From Eudromia elegans (lineage: Eukaryota; Chordata; Aves; Tinamiformes; Tinamidae): a DNA stretch of 64,000 bases. The notes beneath the pieces are model-generated. The model made no database searches. It saw only the letters and a program-made list of their open reading frames with translations, and was not told the DNA's origin. Where the stretch lies: assembly GCA_003342815.1 (NCBI GenBank), contig PTEX01000015.1:6705452-6769451 (forward strand). Reading direction: 5' to 3'. Each line of letters begins with the position of its first letter. Position 1 is the stretch's first letter. Positions 50,308 through 63,635 of this stretch are shown here, one piece after another. The translations under genes and the position numbers were made by a program.

Positions 50308-53300
50308 TTTCTTGTTTCGAGGATTAACAACCTCTAGAGCAGGAAGAGAGAAACTTACATAAAAAAAAATCCTGTGGGGGTCTTATATTATTTATCCTAC
50401 ATAAGCTTTTGGTGGATCAATCCTATTAAGCAGAAAAATCCAGGAATTTAGAAGGGGAGCTATTAGAAAAATCTCATTTTGTGACTAATAATTCATAGTT
50501 AGCATGGAGGTTACTGAAACAATCGTACAAAAGCTAAGAATATTCCTAGCACTGGAAGAGGAACTAAAGAGAGTCACTTAAATTGTGATGAAGTCATGAT
50601 ATTTCTTAGAGGAAAAGTTACCTAAGAAAAAAATGTTAGTATGCTCTGAGGCTTTTGTCACCTTACATGAAAAACAAAGGAAGAAAGAAAACTCAGGGAA
50701 GAAACACACTTTTTCACTGTTTAATAATGAGACATTCTATTAGTTAATGGAATGAGACAGAAATGAAATTTATATTTTCAGTGTTATATTGAGAAATTGT
50801 TTTAAACTGATTTTTACTTTTACATAAGATTGATCAAACAGCATCCTATATTCAGGCCACTGTGTGTATTTGGGGATACAGCTGTGTCAAAAACATCTAT
50901 TAGTTTGCTATTATTTGGCTCCTGAAAACTGAAAAAGGCAAGCCAATACTTTAGGTCAATATGACAATTTTATAAAGACTCTCCAATACAGATGCAAGAC
51001 AAGAACTAGTGTCCTTGAGATTAGGTTACTTTTTGCATATGTTTAATTTTTATCCTATCTCCTATGACAAATTATATCACAAGAATGATTATTTAAAGGC
51101 TTTAAAGATGACAGTGGAATACATCATCTACTTCTGTGCAACAGGAAGGGGAGAAGTTTTGGTGAAGGGTATATGCTGCTTAAATTCCCTCCTTATGTCA
51201 TATAGAAAAAAGAAGCAAGATAAATGTACATCACAGTATAATAATTTGATTTCTTTTGTCATAGATAGGAAAATTATAATTTCTAAGTCCATATACACAC
51301 AGAATAATGTAAGCTGGCTGTTTAGGGGAATTTATGCACAAGCATTTCTGTTGTTTATTAAACAGTACTATATGAAGAGGAAGCCACGAGCTGTCTTTTT
51401 TTCCCTGCTATCCATGAATCTGCTGCATCACTGAATCTGACAAAGTGCAACTTTGTCCATAACCTTGTTGCCAAACTTCATAAAGATATTTTATGACCTG
51501 TTGAAGTTCTAAGTTACTAGACTTAATGAAAAATGTACTATCTAAATAGGTCGGAGCTATGAGGATGCTGAAAAAAGAATCACTGAATTAGTGATAGCAC
51601 TGTGGAGAAATTACATCCTCCTTATGACATAGATCTGTTATAAATGTCCAAGCACATGATGCCACTAAGGATGCCTAAGTCTCACTTAGACACTTATCAG
51701 GTTATGGTACCCAGGTCCAGATTGTGTGGATCTTTTTTCAGATTCCTTGATCAGGCCAAAAAATATAAAAATACATAAATAAATAAAAGGTGTCAAGGGC
51801 TTTCTCATCATCTGGATCTGTGTGAAATGCAGGATACAATGCATCGTTATCCCCCAGCATAAGCTCCCCAAAGGAGGAGCTGCCATAGCCCCTGCTCTTG
51901 CTCACAAATCCCCATTCCTTTTCTTGCAAGTTCTGGTTCTGCACAACCAGCTGAAGAGCTGATTAAAAATATGTCCAAAAAGCCCATTTTGGTTTTTTTT
52001 TGTTTTATTGTTTGATTTGCTCCTGGACTTTTCTGTGTAATGTAGAATATACTCACATGAGTGTTGGAACCTTCATGAGGAAAGGGGAATTCTCAAAGAT
52101 GTAGCTGGGGAGGATGGTGCTGTGACATTCCTGGTATATGCTGAGAACTGCAAAGCCTCACTAGTAGTATCTCTGTTGCTACTTCATGACACAGTAACTT
52201 CACGTCTCTTCTGTCCATATTAACCAACACAGTTTCCCACTGGCAGGTACATGTTGGTCACACATAAATGCTGCTAGAACTCCAGTTTTGTAGGAAGTCT
52301 GTGTTTAGAGTTCACCTCTTTGAGAAAGTACGAGAAAGAAACAAACAGAAACAAAAGCTAAAACAAAAAACCCTTCTCAGAGCTAGCAAAAGAATACACC
52401 GAACCAACAAAATAAAATGCCTCTTTTTTTTTCTTGGTTAAAATATTCTTTGGTTCAAGCCAGTCCTCCAGTGTGTCCATGAGTCTAATTCTTCCCCTAC
52501 TTTCCTGATTCAGGATGCAGATCTGGCCAATTCCAAATATACCATCTGGCCAGCAAAACTTCATAATTTCTTTTTCTTTTCCATTATTCTTTCCTGTAAC
52601 TGGTTCCAGGCAACATTGTTTTCAGACAACATGTGTCAAATAGTAAGGTTGCTGAGGTGATAAAACTTCTGCTATTAGAAGATCTCTTTACCTGAAATTC
52701 AGTCTTATAAGTTGATAGCTACCACTGAGTTGTTTCCTGCATCCCTAGAGGTGGAGAGAATCTGCCAAGTTTAATATCTTATTGCTTGGCTTACATCAAA
52801 CTTCTCAGGAAAGAGAGTTTAGTCTGGCACAGATGTTCCTATATTAAATGATGATGATAATAATAACAACTTTTTTTTTTTCCATTAATTGTTTGTGTTT
52901 TAAGAAGTCCCTTGTTAAAATGGGTGATGCAAGAAATTAGAACAAGAATAATAAATATTTTCATTAATAGCAAAGTAAATAACCAAAATAGTATTCCATA
53001 AACCCTCCAATTTGCTTTAATATCAACAGCTCAGTTATATTAAAGGCATGATTTATTAAAGTCATTTTAATTTGCTAGAAGTATGAAAAACTTTTGCAGT
53101 AAACTTCGATGCTCTTCAGGATTAAATGAGAGCCAGGTCCAAACTGGACAGCTACCTACTCCCCATCATTTTAGGCCTGTGCACCAACCTAAGAAGTGCT
53201 GAGAAATAGATTTTGTGGAGATCCAGGGCAAGAAAGTTGTGTTGCTCACAGAAAGCATACTTTCATGGATCTTTTCACTTAAATTGAGAGGTTTTCTCTC

Positions 53301-53865
53301 TGAAATTTCTTTCTTCCCATTGTCTTAAAACATCTTGCCATTTGAGTCAACTGAGGAAAAGCAGAAATTGTATCACTGCATTGTCGTTAGCCTAGGTAAC
53401 CCGAGAGTCTGCCTTAAAAATGAGAGTGCCCTGATTTAAAGTCTGCTAAAGGCTGTTCTAAAAGCTGTGTCAAGCTATGGGCACGGCGAGCATTTGTCAG
53501 TATTTGAGTATCAGCTTATACAAATGGTAAAGCCCAGAGCAGGAACAGGCTCAAAGGGCCAATAGTATTTCAAGAAACCTTCAAACTTGAAGGTCTGCCA
53601 AGGTCCTTATCGGCAGTAAACAAGGTAGTGAGAACTGCATACGTGCCTTCTCTGCACAGGTTAATGTTTAAGAAAAAAAAATGCACTTCTATCAGGTGTC
53701 TCAAATCTGCAAAATCTGGCAAAGATTCTGCAAAACTCTACAACTAAGGTGGTAGTTGTTATGACCATGAAGATGAGATGGATGTATTTTATAATAATGT
53801 AACTGCTGCTCCAGCGTAGAGGAGAAAATGCTTTCTCCATCACCTTTGTCTAGGCACCAGTCAAA

Positions 53866-53905
53866 GGATGCTAAACTAGCTTCTTGACGGGCTTTTAAAA
53901 ATTAT
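53866..53905 (+). repeat. Dispersed direct repeat, copy 1 (about 40 bases)
   Basis: GGATGCTAAACTAGCTTCTTG and the following 20 bases match 55851-55890 with a few changes and one small gap. The core TAAACTAGCTTCTTG is identical. The family is unknown. Confidence 0.6.
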
Positions 53906-54238
53906 AATGTGCGTTCTAAGTGGGACATATGTTCTTCTCATCACTGGGGCTTTGGGTCGTTTGCTTACTCTCTTTTATCATAAGTTCCCTTATTTTTACA
54001 GTACTAACTCTTGCATCAACACTTTAACATTTTAATTTTTGGAGAAGCTTGTGTTAACTTGGCTCATCACCAAGGAATTGCAAGGTAGACTGTGTGGATG
54101 ATAGATGAACAAGAGGAAAACAATGGGTCTGTTTTGTTTTGTTCATATCTATTTTTTACTATGTGGCTTAATTTCAAATGCATTTCTATTTTTCCCCCCC
54201 CATCTAGGTTTTACTCTGCAAATACCAGTGTATCTACC

Positions 54239-54264
54239 TTTTTTTTTTTTTTTTTTTTTTTTTT
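54239..54264 (+). repeat. Poly-T tract of 26
   Basis: Twenty-six T bases followed by CCCC, with a second short C run (TTTTTCCCCCCC) at about 54190-54200. Confidence 0.92.
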
Positions 54265-54525
54265 CCCCTTACCTGAGGAGATATAATATTACTCTTCAGT
54301 TTCAAACTTCTGGACTTTATGCACTCTGAGATTTTTTCCCATATCTTTTACACTTTTAGTTATTATTTTAACAGAATGCTTATGCTGAAAACTAAGATAA
54401 TTATTCTGATGTTTTCTATTAACTCATTCCTTAAGCTGATTTCAGCTGTACTAAATTGGATTAAAAAAATGAAAGAAATATCAGCTGTCATGCTTCTAGG
54501 CACTTTGTGACTTTGGAGGATTAGG

Positions 54526-54550
54526 AATACACTTATCTAGCAAGTGTATT
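54526..54550. repeat. Perfect inverted repeat, 9-base arms, 7-base loop
   Basis: AATACACTT (54526-54534), loop ATCTAGC, AAGTGTATT (54542-54550). The pairing extends by one G:U pair in RNA. Confidence 0.9.
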
Positions 54551-55344
54551 TCTGTGAAACTGTCTGATACAGCTGTTCAAAACTTGCCTGGAAGCACCTA
54601 ATATTAGCCAATGTTGAAAAGATGATAACCACACTTCATATATCACTGATATGATCAGCATGGCCAATCCCCTCTTCTATGAATCTGCTTCTTCTCTCTA
54701 CACCATTGCACATTCCAGCTGTATCAGTCTTCATTTACACTTCTGCTGAAAGGATATTTGAGAAAATCATCTGCTTTAAACTTGTCTTTTGGTTTCCTAA
54801 GTTTGCTGGTGGGTAGCAAGAATAGGCCAGTGTTCCCTGAGAATAGCTCTGAAATGGAGAAAAAAAAAATCAAGAAATGCTAACACTGACAGTAAGTGGG
54901 TATTTAATCATTTCTTATAATGATGAGGCACACAGTAGTAGTCAGTATAATGCTCATTATCTGGTGTAGGGAGTGATTTGTATTCATTAATATATTCACA
55001 GCTTCATATTCCAACATCTGCATGAGCCAGGAAATTTAATGTATAAATGAAACAATAAAAATATACATTTGGAAGAAATCCTGTTAAGGATGAAATGAGA
55101 AATAAAAACTACTTGAGCAAGTGTTTTTTTCTTTTTCTCTTTTTTAATCTCTTTAAGAACTTGAATCTCAACTGTGATGTATTAGACATACTAAATCAAA
55201 GGCACTGTTTACTGACTAGAAGAAATGGGGAGAGATATTGATGATGATTATCTGCACCAGTGGTAGTCATGTTAATTATTCCTTTTTTGCGGTCAAGTAA
55301 AGAAATTACTTATTTTAGAGGGGGAGGTGAGGCAGTGTTTAAAA

Positions 55345-55373
55345 ATACAATACAATACAATACAACACAATAC
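55345..55373 (+). repeat. (ATACA)n pentanucleotide microsatellite
   Basis: Between five and six ATACA units, the fifth carrying one substitution (ACACA). Confidence 0.92.
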
Positions 55374-55850
55374 TGGAACCAGCAAAGAATGTATGAATTT
55401 TCCCTTGTTAGTGGCATGCACTCAGTGCTACAGAAGACTAAGTACTGTGTCAAGTACTTTTTTATTCCTCTTTCCCTGTGTTCTCCCCTCCATCAAGTCA
55501 TAGCAAAGATAAGGCTTCAATGACCTTGACATATTTCCCTGTCTCCTCTCTGAAGATGAGAACAGACTTTATTAAGTTCACATGTGCATATTAAACCTAT
55601 AACCATCTGCTGAAATTATGAACGGTGTGGTGGCTGAGTTTAGCATTTGGAGAGGTGGTCTGAAGGTCAACTGTGCTTCAACTGGAGTGAAGTATTTAGA
55701 GCCACTTTATAAATCAGTGAAAACTTACAGCAATTTTTTATTTTTGTAAATTGGGTCAGCTTGTGAGGATTTCATATCGTGCAAAACACTACTGGCTGGT
55801 TTACTCATGTCTCAAATATAATGAGAGTTAGAACATTCTCAAATTCCTTA

Positions 55851-55890
55851 GGATGATAAACTAGCTTCTTGGCAGACTTAAAAATTACGC
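55851..55890 (+). repeat. Dispersed direct repeat, copy 2 (about 40 bases)
   Basis: GGATGATAAACTAGCTTCTTG followed by GCAGACTTAAAAATTA; partner of 53866-53905, about 2 kb away in the same orientation. Confidence 0.6.
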
Positions 55891-57667
55891 TGCTGTAAAG
55901 AAAAATAAGAGACTTGTACTTTAGCATAGATTTACTGTGTTTTGAGTAGAACTCTCATATTTAGTTTCTCTTGGGAACCTGTCATTTTCTTTCTTAAGTG
56001 ATGAGATGGAATATATAAGTTGCAGCATTCCTCACAGGTCATGGAGATTTGTCTTCCTATGAATACTTATTGTGTAAACTATTGGGGTATATGACTCATA
56101 TCTTAATATTCTGTGAATGCATGTATGTAGGTCTGTGGGCTTCAGTTCCCCCCACTCCTTCTGACCTAACTCTTAGGCACTTAAAACCCAGATGTTAACA
56201 TGTGTTTTTGAAGTTTTGACTGTGAAAATGCCAATGCATTTTTTCTGGAACCCATAACTATTGTATTCTTTCTGAGAATATGTCAGTTACATACATTAAA
56301 AGGATATAGAGAATTAAATTGTGTTTTCTATTTGGAAATTCCCTGAATATTTGTCTAAGGTTAGCTGTGTTCAACGTAAACATTTATTGTATCCACTCAG
56401 TTTTGGCAAATGGGTGGAAAATAAATCTAGCTACATCATGACCTGATGAATACTTCTTTCAAAATGTTCTATGCTCTTGTGAACAGGTGATCAAAATCTG
56501 GGCATGCAGCCCAGTGACTCTTGGGTAATGGGGAGATGTGTGAAAAGTCAAAACAAATGAAGCAATGATTATAAAGGGCTCACTCGGTGAAGTCTTTAGA
56601 TTCATTGTGTTCTATGTTCATTTTACACTGCCAGGTGACTCACAAGGAAATGTATAGTTCATCCTCACCTTAAACTGGAATATCTAAAGTACAATAGGAA
56701 CACTAATACTGCTGCTGCAGCTTCTCAAACTTGCCCATACTATTCACTGGTACAGTTCAGAGGAGTGGAGAAATGGTGGAGGACTTAAAGGAATAACTGG
56801 TCTTATAATTTCTAGGCAATTCCTAAATGGAAGGGATGATTTAGAAATAAACAATATCTTTACCAAAATATTAATAAAAACTACTAAAGTTTGCTAGATG
56901 ATATTTTGTCTATATCCCCTTTCAGAAGTTTTGGAAGTTTTCAAACCATATCCTCCTGCCCAGCTTCAGAAGTTCTTTTCAATCCATAATTTAAAAAGAG
57001 CACACACATTCATCTGGACAATTCTATGTTTATAAAATTATTTAATATTCTGTGCATCTTATTCTCTCTGTAAGCCTTGAAAAGTTTTACACAGACTCAA
57101 TTCTAATGCAAAGTATAAATGAGACAGAGTTGGATTCAAAGTTCTAAGGATGTTTCCTTGAAAATATTGCTAAGATTATTAATATTGTTTTTAATAATGC
57201 TTCTATAATGGGTTGCAACTCTGCCACAATCCATTGCAAAAAAATTCTAGTAATTAGTCTCAGATGTTATAATTTCAGTGCTTACTTCTTTATTGAATAT
57301 TAATTTCCATTTCAGCTGAGTTCTTTGTGTTTATCTCAAAGGAACAAGCTTTCAGACCATTATTTCATAACTTTTATTTCTTCAATATACAGATCTGGGG
57401 CATAATGCCAGTAATGCCCTGTGAATCCCCATTAGAATACTTAGCTAGTTCTTCCTACAGTCATGCCACCTTTGTAAATTAGTTTGTTATATATGATTAA
57501 AATAATCAAGTACTTACAGGAAAATGAAGAACACTGTTGTCTCTATTTTAGCTCTGGAAGAGACTGTGGACCTCTCTAGCCCTGGAAGCAAAAGCAGACA
57601 TAGAGTTGTGTTTGGCAGCCATAGCAGAAGTGCTGCCATATTCTGAGTACTGAGATGCCTACGTAAG

Positions 57668-57748
57668 CTCTCTTTTTCCCTTTTCTTTTCCCTCTCCTTT
57701 TCCCTCTCCTTTTCCCTCCCCTCGCCTCACCTCACCTCTCCTCTCCTT
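57668..57748 (+). repeat. Pyrimidine-rich tract with 12-base repeat
   Basis: An 80-base C/T-rich tract contains about three copies of a CTTTTCCCTCTC-like unit, followed by CTCGCCTCACCTCACC and CTCTCC. It is almost purine-free on the plus strand until the CACCTCACC segment. Confidence 0.9.
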
Positions 57749-58608
57749 GTATACAACGACTAGAAAGAGGCATTCTTTTAAAGCGATTGAGGAACAAACA
57801 TTACTCTGATGTTCCTTATTAAGTAGAGATTTCTGTTACATGAAGTTGAGAAGAGGAAGAAAAAGCAGGGTCAGCCTATCTACTAATGAACATCTGGTTG
57901 CATACATAACATAGAGAATATGAGAATCTATGAGAATCCCATAGAAAATGTAATGACAGCTTTGCAACCCTCATAGATAATTTCTGGTTTATGTGACTGC
58001 TTTACACCATGCATTTGAATGTTTCAGTTCACTGTGTAGCATCTGCTATTGTTCCTCTAGGGTCTGGATAGACGAAAGTCTAAAGATAACTTAAAGGCCA
58101 CATGAAACCGAATCTGATGTGATTTACCTCTTCAAAGTAATAGGTAAACCCTCACAGTAGTTTGAAACAATAACAAGACGTAACAAACAATAATGTGAGT
58201 GCGGGGGCATTTTTGACAAATTTTATAAACAAATATGAGTATATAAAAGAATTGACTGTGTATGTGAAAAGTTTTATAAGGCATACCAAATGTGTCGTGC
58301 CTTAAATATTCACCACTGTCATGATCTGCTTAATATGAGACTAGAATAGTGAATTAGAGAGAAACAAAACTGCTTGTCTTCAACACTCAAAAAAACAGCC
58401 ATTCTCAAATTGTGAAACTTAACTGTTACAGCAGTTATCAGTTGCATCACTTGTCTCCAGAAGCTCCAATAACATGACATTTGCCTGTTTTAGACATGTT
58501 TTGCTAGATATGAGACTTCTGTGCCTACCAGCAGGTTTTTTGGTGCCACATAGTGCTTCCTTGATTTATGCTCAAATGGCTTCTCCAAAGATAGTGTATT
58601 TGTTCAAA

Positions 58609-58643
58609 CTTCCTCCTGGAATACTGGAGGAAGTATACTTCCT
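58609..58643. repeat. Overlapping palindromes with ETS/STAT-like words
   Basis: CTTCCTCC (58609-58616) pairs with GGAGGAAG (58626-58633). Overlapping this is the perfect 16-base palindrome AGGAAGTATACTTCCT (58628-58643). GGAAGT is an ETS-type core; TTCCTGGAA just after it (58639-58647) fits the STAT dimer pattern TTC-N3-GAA. Binding is inference. Confidence 0.85.
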
Positions 58644-59668
58644 GGAAGTATAAAAATAAAGAAGAGATATGGGAAGAAGCTGCTCGGTGATAATGTTGAT
58701 TTGCCAAGTTCTTATAAATTTGTGGTAAGCCTAGTCAGGGAAGTGACAGATGCCACAGAGACAGGTGGCAACTGAAAGATGTAGCTAGCTACAATAGTAA
58801 GCTAATATTAGTACTAACCAATAAACATTATTCGTTAGAAGAATAGCAGAAGCTCAAGACTACCTAATGGTCATTTTAACATTTCTTTCATATTCATATG
58901 AAATAAGGCTTTACAAAAATTATCTGGCACAAGGAAGTTGATATTCATAAGCGAAAACTTCACACACTGGTGAAGTTAACTCAAAACAGCTCTCCCTTTA
59001 AACATATATACTATTTTATCTACCTTTCAGACACATAATTTTATATTCAGGAGGTAATTCAGGTAGATTCAGTAACTGATATTTTAAATGAAACTCACTC
59101 TTTCCCCTTACAGAATACATGTTAAAAATATTATTTATTTCTAGATATTACCATGACACTTTGCTGATAATATTTTTCCTAACACAAGAGGAATCTAAAG
59201 CCCTATTGAATAATCATAAAATATTTGTGTTTGAAATGCTGAGTCACTTTTGTGCGTATTTCAAAGAACCTACATCTATTTTACATCGTGGTTGCCCATT
59301 TTGAAATGGAACAGGTCTACTTTTTCCCTTGAAATATTACAAATTTGAAAGTAGGGCAGAAAAAAAATATTTCAAAGTAGCAATCTGACCATTCTGCAGT
59401 GACCAAGGAGAGCCTACTTCTTTGAGTGTTTTCATTAAAAAATACGCATTGCAACTTTTGAAAGGTAGGTTCAAGCAAATGAATATGCATTCAAATGCTG
59501 AACTTGATAAAATAGCTATTAATCTTTCAAAGAAGGCTGTTGTCATTATTTGAAATTAATATAGTTCAGAGTTGGCTTAAATGCATTCTAAAGCAAATGT
59601 AATGTCTGTCATAAAATGACAATGTTAAGTCTTCCCTCCCCCACCTTTTTTTCCCCTCCCTAGTTGCT

Positions 59669-59719
59669 AAGCTAGTGTATTTGTTCAAGTGAGGAGACAA
59701 GCTAGTGTATTTCTTCAAG
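59669..59719 (+). repeat. Near-perfect 21-base direct repeat, period 30
   Basis: AAGCTAGTGTATTTGTTCAAG at 59669-59689 recurs at 59699-59719 with one change (G to C), separated by nine bases. Confidence 0.94.
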
Positions 59720-61656
59720 CAGCAGTTGAATTCAAATTAAGTAAGGTTTTCTGTGGAATATGTGTGAATCTTTATTTGTAAATAAAATTGATTTCAATAT
59801 AATCGAATTTTAGCACTAGTCTGGAAAAGGGCATACTTGCAATGTTTGAAGGAGTTAAAAAATGCAAAAAATAGAAATTTCAGGGTGCTAACAAATATTT
59901 TATTCTGATGCTGAGAATATGAAAGCTTGGCAGCATAGAAGTAGTTTTTAGAGCTCTTATTTAGGATAGGATCCTGAAATTATTCCAAAACAAATCATAG
60001 AGGTAAAAAAGGATATTGTAAGCTGCTTGTAGTTTTATAAAACAAGCGTAGCAGGAAAAGCGATGAATAGCTATACATTGAAAAGTTGACATTACTTCAT
60101 AGCTGGCAACTTCATTTTTAATCTCTTCTGCCTTTATAGATTGAAAAAATAGATTGAAACATAGAATGGTAAAAAAAAAAAAAAAGCTATTTATATCCCA
60201 GACAGGTATGTAAATTCAGCAGATTTATCTAGAAAACTGACTGAACAAACACTTTTGTTGGATCATTTGTGTTATAAATAAGCTTATTTTTTCTCTAAAA
60301 TGCAGGATTTAAATCTGCTAGATGCAGCTGCATCTCTGTCAGCTTTGGTACTGTGCCCCCTTGGCATCATATTTTTTGACATCCCTTGAAGGTTATAAGA
60401 ATGCCCCTCATTTTACTTCTCGGGGCAAATTCTGTCTTCAAAACATGCACCAGATTCCAGCTGGAGAAGTGTATCTGAGGGCACAACTTTTGCCTTAAGT
60501 GTTTCTCATTGAAGCTGCATATTTAAAACCTGGGAGGAATTCTGCTTTCAACTGCAATTGTGTAACTAAGTTTAGTCCATGAGTGCACCATAAAAATACA
60601 GCTGCTTTTTAGAACTTTGCTTCTAAATGTATATTTTTTTTCTGTTTGTTTCACTGTTTTGTTCTGCTGGAAGATAAACTAGATTTGACATGTAGCAGTA
60701 AAAGGCAAAGAGTGAAACCTGATGATGTTTAGAAGGCATTTCCACAAAAACTCTGGGATTCTGAAAGTAAGTTTCTTAAAATCTGCCACCTTTGTCAGTT
60801 ATTTTAATCTCAGAGAGCAAATTGATGATCCTTTTACCTGTGCTGTATTCCTGTAAGAATATGTATTCCTTATCTTCATAACAATGTATGATCAATGTAT
60901 GACAGCATAAGACATAAATATAGACTGATGACTCTCTCTAATACATTTCTATGCCTTTTGAGGCTAGAATGCGCTATTCTTCCCTTTCCTTTTCTACATC
61001 CAAAAAAGCAGCTGTATCTGCAAGTACATCTGTGGTGCCCTCCTCTCCCCTTTTTTTATTTATCTGCTTTGGTTTTGCTTTCGTCTTCAATAGAGGACTC
61101 AACAATCAGCAGAAACTTAATGAGATTTCTTCAATGGCAAGGCTGCCTCAACCACTAGGCTTATTTACATAATGTAATTTATATAATACACGTGAGCTTT
61201 GCTCATAATGAAGGCCTGGTGTCTTATCACCTAAGTGTTACAGGTGTATCCAAAATGGTTAAATGTATGGAAAGAAATGAGAAAAACAGTTACAAAAGAT
61301 CTGCATAGTGGTTGATTGAAATAACCTTTAAAGGCTGATTAGATAATAACTTTGGGAATAGAGACACCTGGTTTTATCACGGTGATATTTTGTTGTAGCT
61401 GTGATGGTATAAGGACACAGGCAAGTTAACCTGCAGTTTTAACATGAAATTTAGTACAATTCTGCATCACTTAGAACACAGAACTACTGGGAGTGTGTGG
61501 AAAAGGAAAAAAAAGAAGCATATATCTTATTCCGACTTAATGAATCTCAAAGTTCAAATTGATATTTGAAGAAAGGTTATGGCTGTACTTTAAATAATGG
61601 TATATAAAATGAAGTCCACACTTAGGAACAATATTTAAGAAGAAACATTTACTTAC

Positions 61657-61745
61657 ATTTATGCCCTCTCTGGTTGCTTTGTATAAAGATGCATCTAGAG
61701 TACAATAAAACATAGTAATCTGATGCCATCCAGGATTAATAGAAG
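61657..61745 (-). other. Exon candidate, 89 bases, strong splice signals
   Basis: The minus strand has acceptor TTGTTCTGTTTCTTATAG, an 89-base open segment and donor AAT/GTAAGTAAA, which is close to the vertebrate consensus. The peptide begins SINPGWHQITMFYC and ends KATREGIN. The upstream intron would be phase 1 and the downstream intron phase 0. No family was recognised and no partner exon with matching phase was found in the window. Confidence 0.25.
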
Positions 61746-62186
61746 CTATAAGAAACAGAACAATTAATAGAGAGTGCATTTTGCACAGAGAATAGATTTC
61801 ATGCAGAGATGCAGGTGAAGCCTTACAAAGTTCTACTGAAATCACAGGATGGGAACTACAGTTCATACTTTTTAACACTCTAGAATATTTGTATATTCAA
61901 TCTTCTCTTAAAGCGGTTGAAACAAAATCTTTCTTGATTCATTTGGTGGATTTGTATCTCGGTAGACGTACATTTTCATAGCTATATAGGCATATAATAC
62001 CTTTTTATCATCTCTTTTTGGATGCTATTTGTCTAAATGTAAACTGCAGGACTACATTTCTTATTCAAGGCTTAATGCAACCAACAGTCACCTTTAAAAA
62101 TAAATATATTTAAGTGACAAAACAGATTTGTTTTTTAGAAATTTATTATATAGCTATCAGGTATGAAATCTACTATCATTTGAGAA

Positions 62187-62216
62187 GAAATTTGAGAATT
62201 TGAAATTTGAGAATTT
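62187..62216 (+). repeat. Perfect 15-base tandem duplication
   Basis: Two identical copies of GAAATTTGAGAATTT, back to back. Confidence 0.95.
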
Positions 62217-63630
62217 AAGGGAAATAACTTAGAATACATAGAAACAAAATGGTTAGAGCTTTATACTGGTACAATGTGAAAACATAAACATTAGATAGCA
62301 GGGCTAGATCAGTTGCCAGAGACATGTAAGTGCTGGTAATGAGGAAGCATCCACTGCCAAGAAAGGAAAATCTGATTGTAGTGACAGAATGTTAGCACTC
62401 TACCTCCGTTTGTTCAAGGCCAGCCTTGCAGAGTGTGTTCATGGGGGTAGTCCCATGCTCAACAATTTCAGTGAAAAGCCAGTGGCTACAGGACTCAGAT
62501 CTCAGAGAGGAATTCTTTGATCCAGAAGTCTGAGAGCTTTTTCGGAGATCAAAGTAGAATAGCTTTAACCCCATCTGTGTGATGTGCATTTTGAATCAAA
62601 ATGCCCTAATTCTTCTTTTGATAACAAGAAGAGAAGGCAGGATGAAGTGAAGAGATGAAGGAAAAAGAAAACAGGGAGCTTCATATTTCTTGAAATAATG
62701 TGAGCTTTCATAGTGACTGCTTGACATCAAAGAAGAATGCTATAAGTCATTCCATGGAAGGATTACATAAGGATGAAACTGCTCTGAGAATAAAGGCTTG
62801 ACTTTTATAGCTCCACAAATTCAGCATACTGTCCAGGGAGGAGAATTAGTGCAAGCATAGTCACAAACTTAATTTGAAACTTCTCTGCATATATTTAGAT
62901 GCTAATAACACAGTGGTTAATTCCAATGCAGTCAACACAGGTAATTTGAAACTTGTTTCTACATGTCTGTCTTAACCTAATCATATACTAATTCTACCTT
63001 ACTAATATTCTTTTATACATAGAGCAAAATTTGGATGCTTAGGCAATTCAATAAGCAAAAATTAAATATGTCCTAATGCTTCCTGGAGAAATGTATGGCA
63101 GTAGAAAAATCATAATTGTTCCAAATTGAAGTTACACGTAATTAGTTAGAATTAGCAAGAGATTGAAAACTATAAACTGAAGAAGAGTCTCAGTAAACTG
63201 CTAAATAGTACATATTGGCTTAGATTGCACACCAAAAAAAAGTGAGAATTCAAAGTTGCATTTTTCTGTAATTAATAAGAATCCAGTTAAAATGGGTAGT
63301 GAAGTGTGCTGCATCTGATTCACAAATTGATTCACAAGGCTACTAATAATCGGGATTATTTTGAACTCTGCATTCATCTGCTTAGACCAATGAAATGTAT
63401 TCAGGACTGCAGCCATAGTAGTAATATAATATCTAAATATAAGAGTCAGTACAAATCTATGCCTAAATCTATAGTTCAAAGCCATGGAATTGATACTTAT
63501 AGTCAAAGAAGATACCATAAACTTCTGAAGATTCAACGTATCTGTAAAAGGGCAGGGGCAAAAATGAAAATACAACAAACTCTTTCCAGCCTACCTTATA
63601 AAATATGTACATCTAGATTTTGAGAGACCT

Positions 63631-63635
<5 letters not shown>

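Larger units (their letters stand above)
50308..57667. other. Unique DNA, no gene recognised
   Basis: The longest frame outside repeats (51009-51434, plus, 141 codons from a GTG) is rich in Ile, Tyr, Lys and Leu as expected for AT-rich non-coding DNA and has no domain I recognise. Other content: T tract at 54.24 kb, hairpin at 54.53 kb, (ATACA)n at 55.35 kb and the dispersed 40-base repeat. Confidence 0.65.

Noticed and set aside
51009..51434. 141-codon plus-strand frame, the longest outside repeats
   Set aside because: GTG start, Ile/Tyr/Lys-rich chance composition and no motif or splice context.
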